This document shows, piece by piece, positions 43,306 through 52,380 of a DNA stretch of 64,000 nucleotides (within the stretch, counting starts at the first letter, position 1; each line of letters starts with the position of its first letter). The notes beneath the pieces are model-generated. The model saw only the letters and a program-made list of their open reading frames with translations, did no database searches and was not told the origin of the DNA. The position numbers and the translations under genes are program-made. Source of the stretch: Marinobacter shengliensis (GTDB lineage Bacteria > Pseudomonadota > Gammaproteobacteria > Pseudomonadales > Oleiphilaceae); NCBI RefSeq assembly GCF_003007715.1, contig NZ_PXNO01000007.1, positions 124,001-188,000 of the forward strand, read 5' to 3'.

Positions 43306-44064
43306 TTAGCGGCGCTTCGGGGTGAACACCAGCTTTACCTCGAAGCGGTCCCGCTCTTCTCCTTTTGGCTCCGGATAGGGGCTGGCAGCGAGCGCTGCAC
43401 GATACGCTGCATCATCAATCCCCTGAACGCCTGTCGACGCCACAACCCGTGCCCGGGTGAGGGCGCCATTGTCGAGAAGCCTGAGCTCCAGTTCCATGGT
43501 GAGTGTCTCCTGCAGGCCCGCAATCGCAGGCACCCGCTGCCGCTCCAATTGTTCTGCCAGATGGGTGGCCAGCAGAATCAGGTATGGGTCCTGCTCTGAC
43601 GGCGACAGGGCTATCCGCTGAATTTCTTCCGGCTCATCTGTGGTGGTTGAGGTTGACGGTGTGGAGGCCGCCGATTCAGGGCTGGCAGGTTGCTGTTGTG
43701 AGCGGGGTCGGCTGGATTCGGTTCTGGCTGCTGGCTCTGGGCTGGGCTGTGCGGTTTGGGTCGAGCCAGGCTCGGCAACGGGTCGGTTTGCTGAGTCGGT
43801 CGTTATTTGCTCAGGGGCCTCAACGGTAAAATCCGGATGCCTCGGGAGTTGTGGTTCAGCGGCGTTGGGGCTGGATGCGGTGCTGGTTTCGGAGGCCGGG
43901 GACTGGAGGGTAAACACCAGGCGATGACTGAACTCCCGGGCTTCCCTCAGGGGTGAGGGAAGTCCGGCCAGTAGCAAGGTGTGCACTGTCAGGGCCAAGG
44001 ATATGGCCAGAACCAGCCGATAGGACGCCGGGATCGACGGAGGTCGAAGGCCTGGCTCTGACAT
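43306..44064 (-). CDS. TonB-like energy-transducer protein
   Basis: A protein of 252 residues with TonB layout: a single N-terminal membrane helix (YRLVLAISLALTVHTLLLAG), a long Pro/Ser/Thr/Gln-rich periplasmic spacer (~40-150) and a C-terminal beta domain (TMELELRLLDNGALTRARVVASTGVQGIDDAAYRAALAASPYPEP). The spacer is richer in Ser/Thr than the Pro-Lys/Pro-Glu repeats of classical TonB, and no exbB/exbD lie nearby. It starts 5 bases after the DUF1631 gene ends, in the same operon. Confidence 0.8.
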   Translation of the reverse strand: MSEPGLRPPSIPASYRLVLAISLALTVHTLLLAGLPSPLREAREFSHRLVFTLQSPASETSTASSPNAAEPQLPRHPDFTVEAPEQITTDSANRPVAEPGSTQTAQPSPEPAARTESSRPRSQQQPASPESAASTPSTSTTTDEPEEIQRIALSPSEQDPYLILLATHLAEQLERQRVPAIAGLQETLTMELELRLLDNGALTRARVVASTGVQGIDDAAYRAALAASPYPEPKGEERDRFEVKLVFTPKRR

Positions 44065-44069
44065 CGCAA

Positions 44070-46283
44070 TCAGGCGGTTTTGGTGCGCAGGTTACCCACG
44101 ACGGCATTCAAGGCACGGTCAATCAGGGCGCCCTGTTCCAGAAGCGTCAGGCGGCCCCGGCGCATTTCGTGGGCCAGTTCCACCCTGGTTTTCTCGATCA
44201 CCTTCAGGCCCATGCGATTGACGAACACGAAACAATCGGCCTCTTCGATAACCGCAGACAGTTTACATCGGAAGCTGGTACCGTTGACCAGCTTGAACTC
44301 GACCCAGTTGCCGATCTCGATGTCATCCAGCTTCGCTACATACTCCGCAATGGCAGCATCTTCCAGTTCCTGCTGGCGCTCAACGGCGGTCTGATGCACG
44401 GTGGGCGCTTCTTCTTCGATCTCTTCAGGGCTGTCCTGGCGTGCCTCGATGGCCGCATTGGTGCGGAAGGCTTCCGCCAGTTCGTGCTTAAGCTGCCCCA
44501 TCATCTGGTCCAGACGAGAAGCGTTGTAAGACACTTCCTCCAGCCCGGCCCGGAGTGTCTTGAGTAAGGCAGGAACAACCCGGACCCATTGATCTCGTTC
44601 TTCGTCTTCCTCGTGGGGATGCAGGCACCAGATCAGGTCGTCTACCACCCGGGCCGTCTCGTGCCAGCGGTGCTCGGTGTCGTCACGCAGGTAGGCGAGA
44701 AACATGACCCGGCTCCAGCCATTAATCAGAATATCGTGAACCGGCTCGGGCAGGCGGTATCGGGAGACTTTTTCTTTGATCAGCCGGTCGACCGCTTCCT
44801 GGGCCTTCTGGGACTTGATGCGGCCCCGTTCAGACTCCCGGGTACGTTGTTCCACCAGAGACGCCTTGCGGTTTTCGCGCTCCAGGAACTGTTCGAACTC
44901 CTGGTTCAGGGTTTCAAACAGGGCGACATCGCCGTCAAACTCGTTGAGAATTCGCTGCACGACGTTATGAATCTGGCCATAGAGCTTGTCTCTGGCTTTT
45001 TCATCACTGGAGCTCCAGCCAATACCGGCGCGGGCAAGGGAGTTGAGCAGTTTGCGGGCCGGGTGGGTAGCCTTGCTGAAAAAGCTTTTGTCCTTGATGA
45101 CCACTTTCAATATCGGAATCTGCAGCCGGCTGATCAGTACCTGTACCGGAGCAGACAGGTTGTAGTCATCCAGTATGAACTCGAACAGCATGGAGACCAG
45201 GTTGATCAGGTCTTCGTCTACTTCATTCAGTGCTGGCTTGCGTCCATCCTGGCCTTCGGCTCTTGCCAGCAATTGCTGCACGATCTGCCGGAGATCCAGT
45301 TCCACCGGTTTGCCGGTGCTTAGATCTTCGCTGTCCTGAAGGTTGTCGTAGCTAGGCAGGGAATTGAGCATATCTGCCAGTTCAGGTCCTCCGACTACCC
45401 GCAGGGCCGGGTCCGCGCTACGTGGAGGCAGGCCTGAATTGGCCCTCTGCAGCGCCAGCATCTGGCGAATCTGATCAAACAGGGCGGTGTCTTCAGGTCT
45501 CTGCTCGTAAGCGGCGGCTTCACCGCCTACGGTCTTGGGCGCTTCGCCCTGGGCTGGCTTGCCTGAGGCTTTTTGCTGTTGGCCAGCCTTGCCGTGGAAT
45601 CGGAAGTTGGGGATGACGCCGGCCTGAATCAGTATTCGGTTGGCTTCATCCAGCAGCATGCCCAGGTTGGACACCACGTAGCGATCAAACTGCTTGAGAA
45701 CGATCAGCCGCTCCCGAATCTGGATCTCCAGCGCCTGGATGGCCTCGGTGAACGCGCTGCACAGGTGTTCCGGTGCCATTGGGTTAACCGGCACCTCTTC
45801 AGTGGCGTCCGGGTACACTTCGGTGAATCTTGCCTGCAGCTGAATCAGGGGCCCCTGGAAGTGCGCCTTGGCCTTGGTGATCATGGCATTCAGGGCAACC
45901 TGTTCTTCCAGGTCATCATTGCCGACCAGCGACAGGGTGTCTGCACTTGCCTGCTGGGTGGCGTCCGGCGTTTGCAGTTGTCCGGCGTGGGGTGGGTTGG
46001 CAAAGAACTGGGCAACGGCGTTCTGGAAATGCCGCTCAACCCCTTTGCGCTTTATGCGGATTTCCCGCATCGCTTCAAAGTACCGGTTCTGCTCGTTGTT
46101 ACTACGGGCATTATTCGCCAGTTCGAAGAGTGAATCATCGACAGCGTCAAAAGCCCCTTGCAGCAAATCTCCCAGTCCCGCGACAACCGTGTCACGGATA
46201 CGGGTTACCTCCGCAGGAACCGGCCGGGAGCTGGCTGCTTCCCGGTGTTCGCGGAGGTAATGTATGCCGGACTGCTTGTTCAT
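44070..46283 (-). CDS. DUF1631 family protein
   Basis: A large cytosolic protein of 737 residues belonging to DUF1631 (sometimes wrongly labelled thymidine phosphorylase). It is mostly helical with conserved stretches FEAMREIRIKRKGVERHFQ, LSAPVQVLISRLQIPILKVVIKDKSFFSKATHPARKLLNSLARAG and RYRLPEPVHDILINGWSRVMFLAYL. The last ~100 residues (IEIGNWVEFKLVNGTSFRCKLSAVIEEADCFVFVNRMG) look like a PilZ-type beta barrel, but I cannot find a clean RxxxR/(D/N)xSxxG pair. Function unknown. AGGAG precedes the ATG at 46283. Confidence 0.85.
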   Translation of the reverse strand: MNKQSGIHYLREHREAASSRPVPAEVTRIRDTVVAGLGDLLQGAFDAVDDSLFELANNARSNNEQNRYFEAMREIRIKRKGVERHFQNAVAQFFANPPHAGQLQTPDATQQASADTLSLVGNDDLEEQVALNAMITKAKAHFQGPLIQLQARFTEVYPDATEEVPVNPMAPEHLCSAFTEAIQALEIQIRERLIVLKQFDRYVVSNLGMLLDEANRILIQAGVIPNFRFHGKAGQQQKASGKPAQGEAPKTVGGEAAAYEQRPEDTALFDQIRQMLALQRANSGLPPRSADPALRVVGGPELADMLNSLPSYDNLQDSEDLSTGKPVELDLRQIVQQLLARAEGQDGRKPALNEVDEDLINLVSMLFEFILDDYNLSAPVQVLISRLQIPILKVVIKDKSFFSKATHPARKLLNSLARAGIGWSSSDEKARDKLYGQIHNVVQRILNEFDGDVALFETLNQEFEQFLERENRKASLVEQRTRESERGRIKSQKAQEAVDRLIKEKVSRYRLPEPVHDILINGWSRVMFLAYLRDDTEHRWHETARVVDDLIWCLHPHEEDEERDQWVRVVPALLKTLRAGLEEVSYNASRLDQMMGQLKHELAEAFRTNAAIEARQDSPEEIEEEAPTVHQTAVERQQELEDAAIAEYVAKLDDIEIGNWVEFKLVNGTSFRCKLSAVIEEADCFVFVNRMGLKVIEKTRVELAHEMRRGRLTLLEQGALIDRALNAVVGNLRTKTA

Positions 46284-46444
46284 GGCCGACTCCTGTTTAC
46301 GCCTCAACCGGATACATGACCGAGCTTGCTCTTCTTCTATTCTGAATTATTGGTTAAATTTAGCGCATTTTTGGTTGGATTAACATGAATAAACGCTAAC
46401 CTGGGACGTCATTCAAAAAGCCGGCCTCATCGGCCGTGTCCGGT

Positions 46445-47746
46445 TCACCGAGCCGGGCGGGGTTCCAGGGCCGGCCGAGACCGTTTGCCGAGGCGTTTGG
46501 GGTGCACAATCGCCGCTTTCACCACGTTGTCCTTGATCTGTAGCACCTCCACCCGATGGCCACCCACTTTGAGGCAGACGTTGGTTTCCGGAATGTTTTC
46601 CAGGGTTTCGGTGATCAGGCCGTTCAGGGTTTTCGGACCGTCGGTGGGCAGTTTCCAACCCAGGGTCTTGTTGATGGATCTGACCGCTGTACCGCCGTCG
46701 ATGATGTAGGTGCCGTTATCCTGTGGAATGATGTCTTGTGAGGTGGCGGAGTAATCGGTGGTGAACTCGCCCACAATCTCTTCAAGGATGTCTTCCAGTG
46801 TGGCCAGGCCCAGAACCTCTCCGTATTCATCCACCACGATGCCAAAGCGGCGCCGGCCCTTCTGGAAATTGAGAAGCTGGGTGTTCAGGGGGGTGCTCTC
46901 CGGAATGAAATAGGGTTCCTGGCTCAGTTGCATCAGCATGGCCTTGTTGATTTCCGGCTCCTGGAGCAGTTTGGCAGCGCTGCGCAGGTGCAGAATGCCC
47001 TGAATGTTGTTGATGTCTCCCTTGTACACCGGCAGGCGGGTGTGCTGGCTGCTTCTGAGCTGGCGCAGGATGGTGTCGGTGTCGTCTTCCAGGTCGATGC
47101 CCGCCACTTCGTTGCGGGGCACCATAATGTCGTTTACGGTCACTTTTTCCAGGTCCAGTATGCCTACCAGCATGTCTTTATGCTTGGCGGGTATCAGTGC
47201 GCCGGCCTCATTAACAACTGTTCTGAGTTCTTCCCGGCTCAGGTGGTCCTCTGTGGCCTGGGCTGAAGATACGCCGAGCAGACGCAAAATGCCGGTGGTG
47301 AACAGGTTAACCGCCCACACCAGCGGGTAGAGGGTCTTCAGTAGCGGCCTGAGCACATAGCTGGCAGGAAAAGCAATTTTCTCCGGGAACAGGGCCGCCA
47401 GTGTTTTCGGGGTAACTTCGGCAAAGATCAGGATAACGATGGTGAGCAGTATGGTGGCGATAGCGATGCCGGCATCGCCCCAGATCCGGATGGCGATCAC
47501 CGTGGCGATGGCCGAGGCAAAGATATTGACGAAGTTGTTGCCGATCAGAATAACGCCAATCAACTGGTCGGTCCGGTTCAGGAGTTTCTGGGCGCGGCGT
47601 GCGCCTTTATGGCCGGTTTTCGCCATGTGTTTCAGGCGGTACCGGTTGAGGGACATCATTCCCGTCTCTGAGCTTGAGAAGAAGCCCGACAGGATAATCA
47701 GGCCGACAAGAAGAATGAACAGCGCCGTCAGCGATGTTTCGTTCAA
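46445..47746 (-). CDS. HlyC/CorC family transporter-associated protein (DUF21-CBS-CorC_HlyC)
   Basis: A protein of 433 residues: N-terminal DUF21 membrane domain with four helices (to ~190; SGFFSSSETGMMSLNRYRLKH, QLIGVILIGNNFVNIFASAIAT), a CBS pair (DIMVPRNEVAGIDLEDDTD, QGILHLRSAAKLL) and a C-terminal CorC_HlyC domain (TDYSATSQDIIPQDNGTYIIDGGTAVRSINKTLGW, VGGHRVEVLQIKDNVVKAAIV). This is the YfjD/CorB group linked to magnesium or cobalt efflux. It lies next to ypjD and ffh, a conserved arrangement in gammaproteobacteria. Confidence 0.93.
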   Translation of the reverse strand: MNETSLTALFILLVGLIILSGFFSSSETGMMSLNRYRLKHMAKTGHKGARRAQKLLNRTDQLIGVILIGNNFVNIFASAIATVIAIRIWGDAGIAIATILLTIVILIFAEVTPKTLAALFPEKIAFPASYVLRPLLKTLYPLVWAVNLFTTGILRLLGVSSAQATEDHLSREELRTVVNEAGALIPAKHKDMLVGILDLEKVTVNDIMVPRNEVAGIDLEDDTDTILRQLRSSQHTRLPVYKGDINNIQGILHLRSAAKLLQEPEINKAMLMQLSQEPYFIPESTPLNTQLLNFQKGRRRFGIVVDEYGEVLGLATLEDILEEIVGEFTTDYSATSQDIIPQDNGTYIIDGGTAVRSINKTLGWKLPTDGPKTLNGLITETLENIPETNVCLKVGGHRVEVLQIKDNVVKAAIVHPKRLGKRSRPALEPRPAR

Positions 47747-47821
47747 AAGAAAAGCCCTTATATTGACGACAAGAGTGGAAAATAGGGTGTGTTGGTTTGT
47801 GGTGTCAAGCGATTCGGGCGA

Positions 47822-48628
47822 TCAGCCGCCTCTCTGGAACAGCAGTTCCAGCACGAATTTGCTGCCGTAGAATGCCAGCATGAGCAAGGCGCACCCGGCC
47901 AGAGTCCAGCGGCTGGCGGTCATTCCCCGCCATCCTTTGGTGTAGCGGCCTACCAGCAGGCCAATAAACACCATCAGCGAGAGCATGGAGAACAGCGTTT
48001 TGTGGGCCAGGTCCTGGGCAAACAGGTCTTCGATGAAGACTGCGCCAGTGACAATGGCCAGTACCAGTAGGACAACGCCCGCCCAGACCATTTCAAATAG
48101 CAGAGACTCCATGGTTTGCAGTGGCGGGAGGTTGCGGACCAGCAAGCTGTTGTAGTTGTGTTTGAGCTGCCGGTTCTGGAAGTACAGCAGTACCGCCTGA
48201 ATGGCCGCCAGGGTGAACAGGCTGTAGGCTGTCACTGACAACGCGATGTGCGACAGCATGCCATAGCTCTGGTCTGGCACAAGGCGGGAGGGGGTGTGGG
48301 TGATCAGCGTCATCACAATCGTCAGTGCCGCGATTGGGTAGGCCCCGAGGAACAGGCTTGCGACGGGCTTGGTCAGGTTCAGCCCCAATAACAGAAACAC
48401 GATCAGCCAGGAAATGAGCACGGAACTTTTGAAGAAGCTCAAATCGAAGCCGCCATCCATGTGCACGGTCTGGGCAATCAGCAGGCCATGGCCAATCAGT
48501 GCCAGGATGCCAATCAGGGTGGTGATGGCCAGATTACTCTGTACCCGTCCCCTGAAATGCAGAGCTTGCAGGGCGGTTCCAACGCTGTAAAGAAAGAGTG
48601 CGGTAACCGCGAGAATCAGCGTTCCCAT
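47822..48628 (-). CDS. ypjD: YpjD, cytochrome c assembly (CcsA)-family membrane protein
   Basis: A protein of 268 residues with eight or so membrane helices and the CcsA/CcmC-type core (SRLVPDQSYGMLSHIALSVTAYSLFTLAAIQAVLL; HKTLFSMLSLMVFIGLLVGRYTKGWRG). The family handles haem in cytochrome c maturation, but YpjD's own role is unclear. The ATG at 48628 is chosen because the first helix begins there. It is divergent from ffh, as in Escherichia coli. Confidence 0.9.
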   Translation of the reverse strand: MGTLILAVTALFLYSVGTALQALHFRGRVQSNLAITTLIGILALIGHGLLIAQTVHMDGGFDLSFFKSSVLISWLIVFLLLGLNLTKPVASLFLGAYPIAALTIVMTLITHTPSRLVPDQSYGMLSHIALSVTAYSLFTLAAIQAVLLYFQNRQLKHNYNSLLVRNLPPLQTMESLLFEMVWAGVVLLVLAIVTGAVFIEDLFAQDLAHKTLFSMLSLMVFIGLLVGRYTKGWRGMTASRWTLAGCALLMLAFYGSKFVLELLFQRGG

Positions 48629-48671
48629 GACATCCTTAGTGTGTTGCCTTGTAATGAAAGCGGGCACGGAG

Positions 48672-48702
48672 TTGTTCAGAGGCTCCGTAGTCTGGGTATA
48701 AT
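48672..48702 (+). promoter_or_regulatory. Putative sigma-70 promoter of ffh
   Basis: A perfect -10 TATAAT at 48697-48702 with a poor -35 (TTGTTC at 48672, or GTTCAG at 17-base spacing). Start expected about 48709, some 80 bases before the ffh ATG. Confidence 0.5.
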
Positions 48703-48787
48703 GTCGCGATTATGCAACAGGAATCAAGCAGCCCGGGCTGGCTTCTTGATTTGTGTGAACAATTTCTCCGGGGTACGGAAGAGCAAC

Positions 48788-50176
48788 ATGTTTGAGAACC
48801 TCCAGGACCGGCTATCCGGTAGCTTGCGCAAGATCTCCGGCCAGGCACGCCTGACCGACGACAACATCAAAGACACGCTTCGCGAAGTTCGTATGGCGCT
48901 GCTGGAAGCAGACGTCGCGCTGCCGGTGGTCAAGGATTTCATCGAAGGTGTCCGGCAGCGGGCTATTGGTCAGGAAGTCCAGCGCAGCCTCACGCCGGGT
49001 CAGGTGTTTGTAAAGGTTGTCCAGCAGGAGCTGGAGCGTGTGATGGGCGAGGGCAATGAATCCCTCAACCTGTCTACCCGGCCGCCGGCGGTGATCATGA
49101 TGGCTGGCTTGCAGGGGGCTGGTAAAACCACGACGGTCGCCAAGCTCTCCCGCTTCCTTAAAGAGCGTCAGAAAAAATCCGTGCTGGTGGTCAGTGCCGA
49201 TATCTATCGGCCGGCGGCCATCCGGCAGCTGGAAACCCTGGCCGGTGAAGTGGGTGTCGAGTTTTTCCCCAGCACCACCGAACAGGACCCCGTGGACATT
49301 GCGAACGGGGCGATTGAGGCGGCGCGCCGCAAGCATATCGATGTGGTGATTCTCGATACCGCCGGGCGTCTGCACGTAGACGAGCAGATGATGGGTGAGA
49401 TCGGTCGGCTGCATAAGGCCGTGAACCCGGTGGAAACCCTGTTCGTGGTTGACGCCATGACCGGTCAGGATGCCGCCAATACCGCCAAGGCGTTCAACGA
49501 TGCCCTGCCGCTGACCGGTGTGGTACTGACCAAGACCGATGGCGATGCCCGGGGTGGTGCGGCGCTGTCCGTGCGCCATATAACTGGCAAGCCGATCAAG
49601 TTCCTGGGTGTTGGCGAGAAATCTGATGCTCTGGAGCCGTTTTATCCGGACCGTGTTGCTTCCCGCATTCTGGGTATGGGGGATGTGCTTTCCCTTATTG
49701 AGGAGGCCGAGCGCAAGCTGGATAAACAGAAGGCCGAGAAACTTACCAAAAAGATCAAGAAGGGTAAGGGGTTTGATCTGGAGGATTTTCGCGACCAGCT
49801 CCAGCAGATGAAGAACATGGGTGGCATTGGCGGCCTGCTGGACAAGTTGCCGGGCATGGGGCAGATGGCCCAGATGGCGCAGCAGCAGGTCAATGACAAG
49901 TCGGTTGGCCAGATGGAAGCCATCATCTGCTCCATGACGCCCAAGGAGCGCCGTTACCCGGATGTGATCAACAACTCCCGCAAACGCCGCATTGCCGCCG
50001 GCTCCGGTACCCAGATACAGGATGTGAATCGACTGCTGAAGCAGCACAAGCAGATGCAGAAGATGATGAAGAAATTTGGCAAGAAAGGCGGAATGGCCAA
50101 CATGATGCGTGGTCTTGGTGGTATGATGCCGCCCGGCGGCGGTGGTGGTGGCATGCCCCCGTTCGGCCGTATGTAA
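48788..50176 (+). CDS. ffh: Signal recognition particle protein Ffh (SRP54)
   Basis: SRP GTPase of 462 residues. N domain helices (MFENLQDRLSGSLRKISG...), the G domain with G1 GLQGAGKTT, G3 DTAGRLHVDE and G4 TKTDGDARGG, then the methionine-rich M domain that binds 4.5S RNA and signal peptides (MKNMGGIGGLLDKLPGMGQMAQMAQ; IICSMTPKERRYPDVINNSRKRRIAAGSG). It ends in a Gly/Met-rich tail. The frame is open upstream, but the N domain fixes the ATG at 48788. Confidence 0.97.
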   Translation: MFENLQDRLSGSLRKISGQARLTDDNIKDTLREVRMALLEADVALPVVKDFIEGVRQRAIGQEVQRSLTPGQVFVKVVQQELERVMGEGNESLNLSTRPPAVIMMAGLQGAGKTTTVAKLSRFLKERQKKSVLVVSADIYRPAAIRQLETLAGEVGVEFFPSTTEQDPVDIANGAIEAARRKHIDVVILDTAGRLHVDEQMMGEIGRLHKAVNPVETLFVVDAMTGQDAANTAKAFNDALPLTGVVLTKTDGDARGGAALSVRHITGKPIKFLGVGEKSDALEPFYPDRVASRILGMGDVLSLIEEAERKLDKQKAEKLTKKIKKGKGFDLEDFRDQLQQMKNMGGIGGLLDKLPGMGQMAQMAQQQVNDKSVGQMEAIICSMTPKERRYPDVINNSRKRRIAAGSGTQIQDVNRLLKQHKQMQKMMKKFGKKGGMANMMRGLGGMMPPGGGGGGMPPFGRM

Positions 50177-50196
50177 AAAGCCTTACATATAAAATG

Positions 50197-50221
50197 GGGA
50201 AACCGAGCGTTTCCCTGTTTT
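50197..50221 (+). terminator. Rho-independent terminator after ffh
   Basis: GGGAAAC / GTTTCCC (7 bp) with loop CGAGC, followed by TGTTTT. It ends just where the rpsP promoter begins. Confidence 0.65.
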
Positions 50222-50246
50222 CATTGGCGCTTTTTTGGCATAGAAT
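50218..50246 (+). promoter_or_regulatory. Putative sigma-70 promoter of rpsP-rimM-trmD-rplS
   Basis: TTTTCA, 17-base spacer, TAGAAT. Start expected about 50253, 90 bases before rpsP. A GCGCC-rich discriminator follows the -10, typical of stringently controlled ribosomal promoters. Confidence 0.5.
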
Positions 50247-50341
50247 AGCGCCCCTTTCGAGTATGGGTCTTCTCGTCAGCCGCCAGTCGGCATGGTGAGA
50301 ATCGTACAAAGTTCGTACAACAGAACAGGATATTGGTCGAA

Positions 50342-50581
50342 ATGGTAACAATCCGTTTGGCTCGTGGCGGCTCCAAGAAGCGCCCGTTCTACCATCTGAC
50401 AGTCACTGACAGCCGTAACTCCCGTGACGGCCGTTTCATTGAGCGTGTTGGTTTCTTTAACCCGGTTGCCCGCGGCCAGGAAGAGCGTCTGCGTGTAAAT
50501 CGTGAGCGCGTTGATTTCTGGCTGGGCCAGGGCGCCCAGGCAAGCGATCGCGTTGCCCAGCTGCTTAAAACTGCTGGTTAA
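50342..50581 (+). CDS. rpsP: 30S ribosomal protein S16
   Basis: A protein of 79 residues, [21 protein letters not shown]..., with [38 protein letters not shown] at the C-terminus. The ATG at 50342 aligns with the universal S16 start; an in-frame ATG three codons upstream is not used in homologues. First gene of the S16 operon. Confidence 0.98.
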   Translation: MVTIRLARGGSKKRPFYHLTVTDSRNSRDGRFIERVGFFNPVARGQEERLRVNRERVDFWLGQGAQASDRVAQLLKTAG

Positions 50582-50610
50582 TTGCACGTAAAGACCGGGG
50601 TTTGACAGGC

Positions 50611-51138
50611 ATGACACAGCATCCACAGGAAACTGTGATCGGCCAGATCACCTCGGTGTTCGGGGTCAAGGGTTGGCTTAAAGTCTTCTCTTATACTGAT
50701 CCCCGGGAAGGGATATTGGCTTATCGTGACTGGACCCTGGTCCTGGACGGTAAGCGTATCCCGGTAAAGCTTGAGGAGGGTCGCCGCCAAGGGCAGGGGA
50801 TCGTCGTCAGGCTTAAAGGTGTTGATGATCGTGAGCTGGCCCGTACCTATGGCGGTGCCGAGATCCGGGTTCCAACCGAGCAGTTGCCGGAATTGCCTGA
50901 AGGGGAATTCTATTGGCACCAGCTGGAGGGGCTTGAAGTGTTCACGGTTGAGGGTGAGTGCCTGGGTAAGGTGCATCACCTGCTGGAAACGGGCTCCAAC
51001 GATGTCCTGGTGGTGCGCGCAACGGCGAGCTCCATTGACCAGCGCGAACGGCTTATCCCCTATCTGCCTGATCAGGTGGTTCACGGGGTAGATCTGGACA
51101 ACTCGCGCATGGTGGTCGACTGGGATCCGGAGTTCTGA
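50611..51138 (+). CDS. rimM: Ribosome maturation factor RimM
   Basis: 16S rRNA processing factor of 175 residues that binds S19 during 30S head assembly. The N-terminal RimM domain (VIGQITSVFGVKGWLKVFSYTDPREGIL) and the C-terminal PRC barrel (EFYWHQLEGLEVFTVEGECLGKVHHLLETGSNDVLVV, ERLIPYLPDQVV) are complete. It lies between rpsP and trmD. Confidence 0.97.
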   Translation: MTQHPQETVIGQITSVFGVKGWLKVFSYTDPREGILAYRDWTLVLDGKRIPVKLEEGRRQGQGIVVRLKGVDDRELARTYGGAEIRVPTEQLPELPEGEFYWHQLEGLEVFTVEGECLGKVHHLLETGSNDVLVVRATASSIDQRERLIPYLPDQVVHGVDLDNSRMVVDWDPEF

Positions 51139-51141
51139 CGG

Positions 51142-51900
51142 GTGTGGATTGGCGCGGTCAGTCTGTTCCCGGAAATGTTTTCTGCGGTGACGGATTACGG
51201 TATTACCGGCAGGGCAGTTCGTGAAGGGTTACTGACCTTCAACTGCTGGAATCCCCGGGATTATACCCACGACCGACATCGCACGGTGGATGACCGGCCC
51301 TATGGCGGCGGCCCCGGAATGCTGATGAAAATTCAGCCTCTCAGGGATGCCATCCATGAGGCCAGGGCATCGGCACCCGGCAAGGCCTGTGTGGTCTACC
51401 TTTCGCCGCAAGGCGAAAGGCTGGATCAGTCGGTGGTGGAGTCTCTGGCCGCCGAACAGCAGCTGATTCTCGTTGCCGGTCGTTATGAAGGCGTAGATGA
51501 GCGCCTGATATCGGCGGAAGTCGACCGGGAAGTGTCTCTGGGGGATTTTGTCCTCTCAGGTGGCGAACTGGCGGCGATGGCTGTGATTGATGCGGTAACA
51601 CGCCTCATCCCCGGAGCGCTGGGTCATGCGCAGTCAGCGGAGCAGGATTCCTTCGCTGACGGTTTGCTGGATTGTCCGCACTATACCCGGCCCGAGGTTT
51701 ACGAAGGTCAGGCGGTGCCGGAAGTTCTTTTGGGCGGTCACCATGAACAGATCCGGCGTTGGCGATTGAAAGAATCGTTGAGGCGAACCCGGGAGCGACG
51801 CCCCGACCTGCTGGAAAAGCGGGTGCTTACGGAAGAAGAGCGTCAGCTTCTGGAAGAAATTTTTAACGAACCGGGTGTCTCTGAGTCATCAGGGCATTGA
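51142..51900 (+). CDS. trmD: tRNA (guanine-N1)-methyltransferase TrmD
   Basis: SPOUT-fold enzyme of 252 residues that makes m1G37 in tRNAs. The SAM-binding knot is seen in [14 protein letters not shown] and [27 protein letters not shown]; the N-terminus is [23 protein letters not shown]. The start is GTG, 3 bases after the rimM stop. The last ~10 residues (GVSESSGH) extend beyond the usual end. Confidence 0.97.
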   Translation: MWIGAVSLFPEMFSAVTDYGITGRAVREGLLTFNCWNPRDYTHDRHRTVDDRPYGGGPGMLMKIQPLRDAIHEARASAPGKACVVYLSPQGERLDQSVVESLAAEQQLILVAGRYEGVDERLISAEVDREVSLGDFVLSGGELAAMAVIDAVTRLIPGALGHAQSAEQDSFADGLLDCPHYTRPEVYEGQAVPEVLLGGHHEQIRRWRLKESLRRTRERRPDLLEKRVLTEEERQLLEEIFNEPGVSESSGH

Positions 51901-51925
51901 AAGATTGGGTATCAGGAGCATTACG

Positions 51926-52282
51926 ATGAGCGGCAAGAACAACATCATCAGTCAACTTGAAGCAGAACAGATGACCAAGGAAATCCCTGCGTTCGCGCCG
52001 GGTGACACCGTGGTTGTTCAGGTTCGCGTAACTGAAGGTAACCGTGAGCGTCTGCAGGCGTTTGAAGGCGTGGTTATCGGCAAGCGCAACCGTGGTATGA
52101 ACTCTTCCTTCACTGTTCGTAAGATCTCTTACGGCGTGGGCGTTGAGCGTACTTTCCAGACCTTCTCCAAGCTGATTGACAGCGTGAGCGTGAAGCGTCG
52201 CGGTGACGTGCGTCAGGCCAAGCTTTACTACCTGCGCGATCTGTCTGGTAAGGCGGCTCGTATCAAGGAAAAGCTTAACTGA
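51926..52282 (+). CDS. rplS: 50S ribosomal protein L19
   Basis: A protein of 118 residues: [86 protein letters not shown] lies 7 bases before the ATG at 51926. Last gene of the S16 operon, followed at once by a terminator. Confidence 0.98.
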   Translation: MSGKNNIISQLEAEQMTKEIPAFAPGDTVVVQVRVTEGNRERLQAFEGVVIGKRNRGMNSSFTVRKISYGVGVERTFQTFSKLIDSVSVKRRGDVRQAKLYYLRDLSGKAARIKEKLN

Positions 52283-52307
52283 TTCAAGCTTCTGGCTGAT
52301 CAGTAAC

Positions 52308-52339
52308 AAAAAAAGCAGCCTCGAGGGGCTGCTTTTTTT
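52308..52339 (+). terminator. Rho-independent terminator of the rpsP-rplS operon
   Basis: AGCAGCC / GGCTGCT stem extended by A7/T7, loop TCGAGG, ending in seven T. The flanking A and T runs could let it work in both directions. Confidence 0.92.
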
Positions 52340-52380
52340 ATGCTGTAATGCCGACAGGCAGCCAGTGAAGAGGTGTCATC

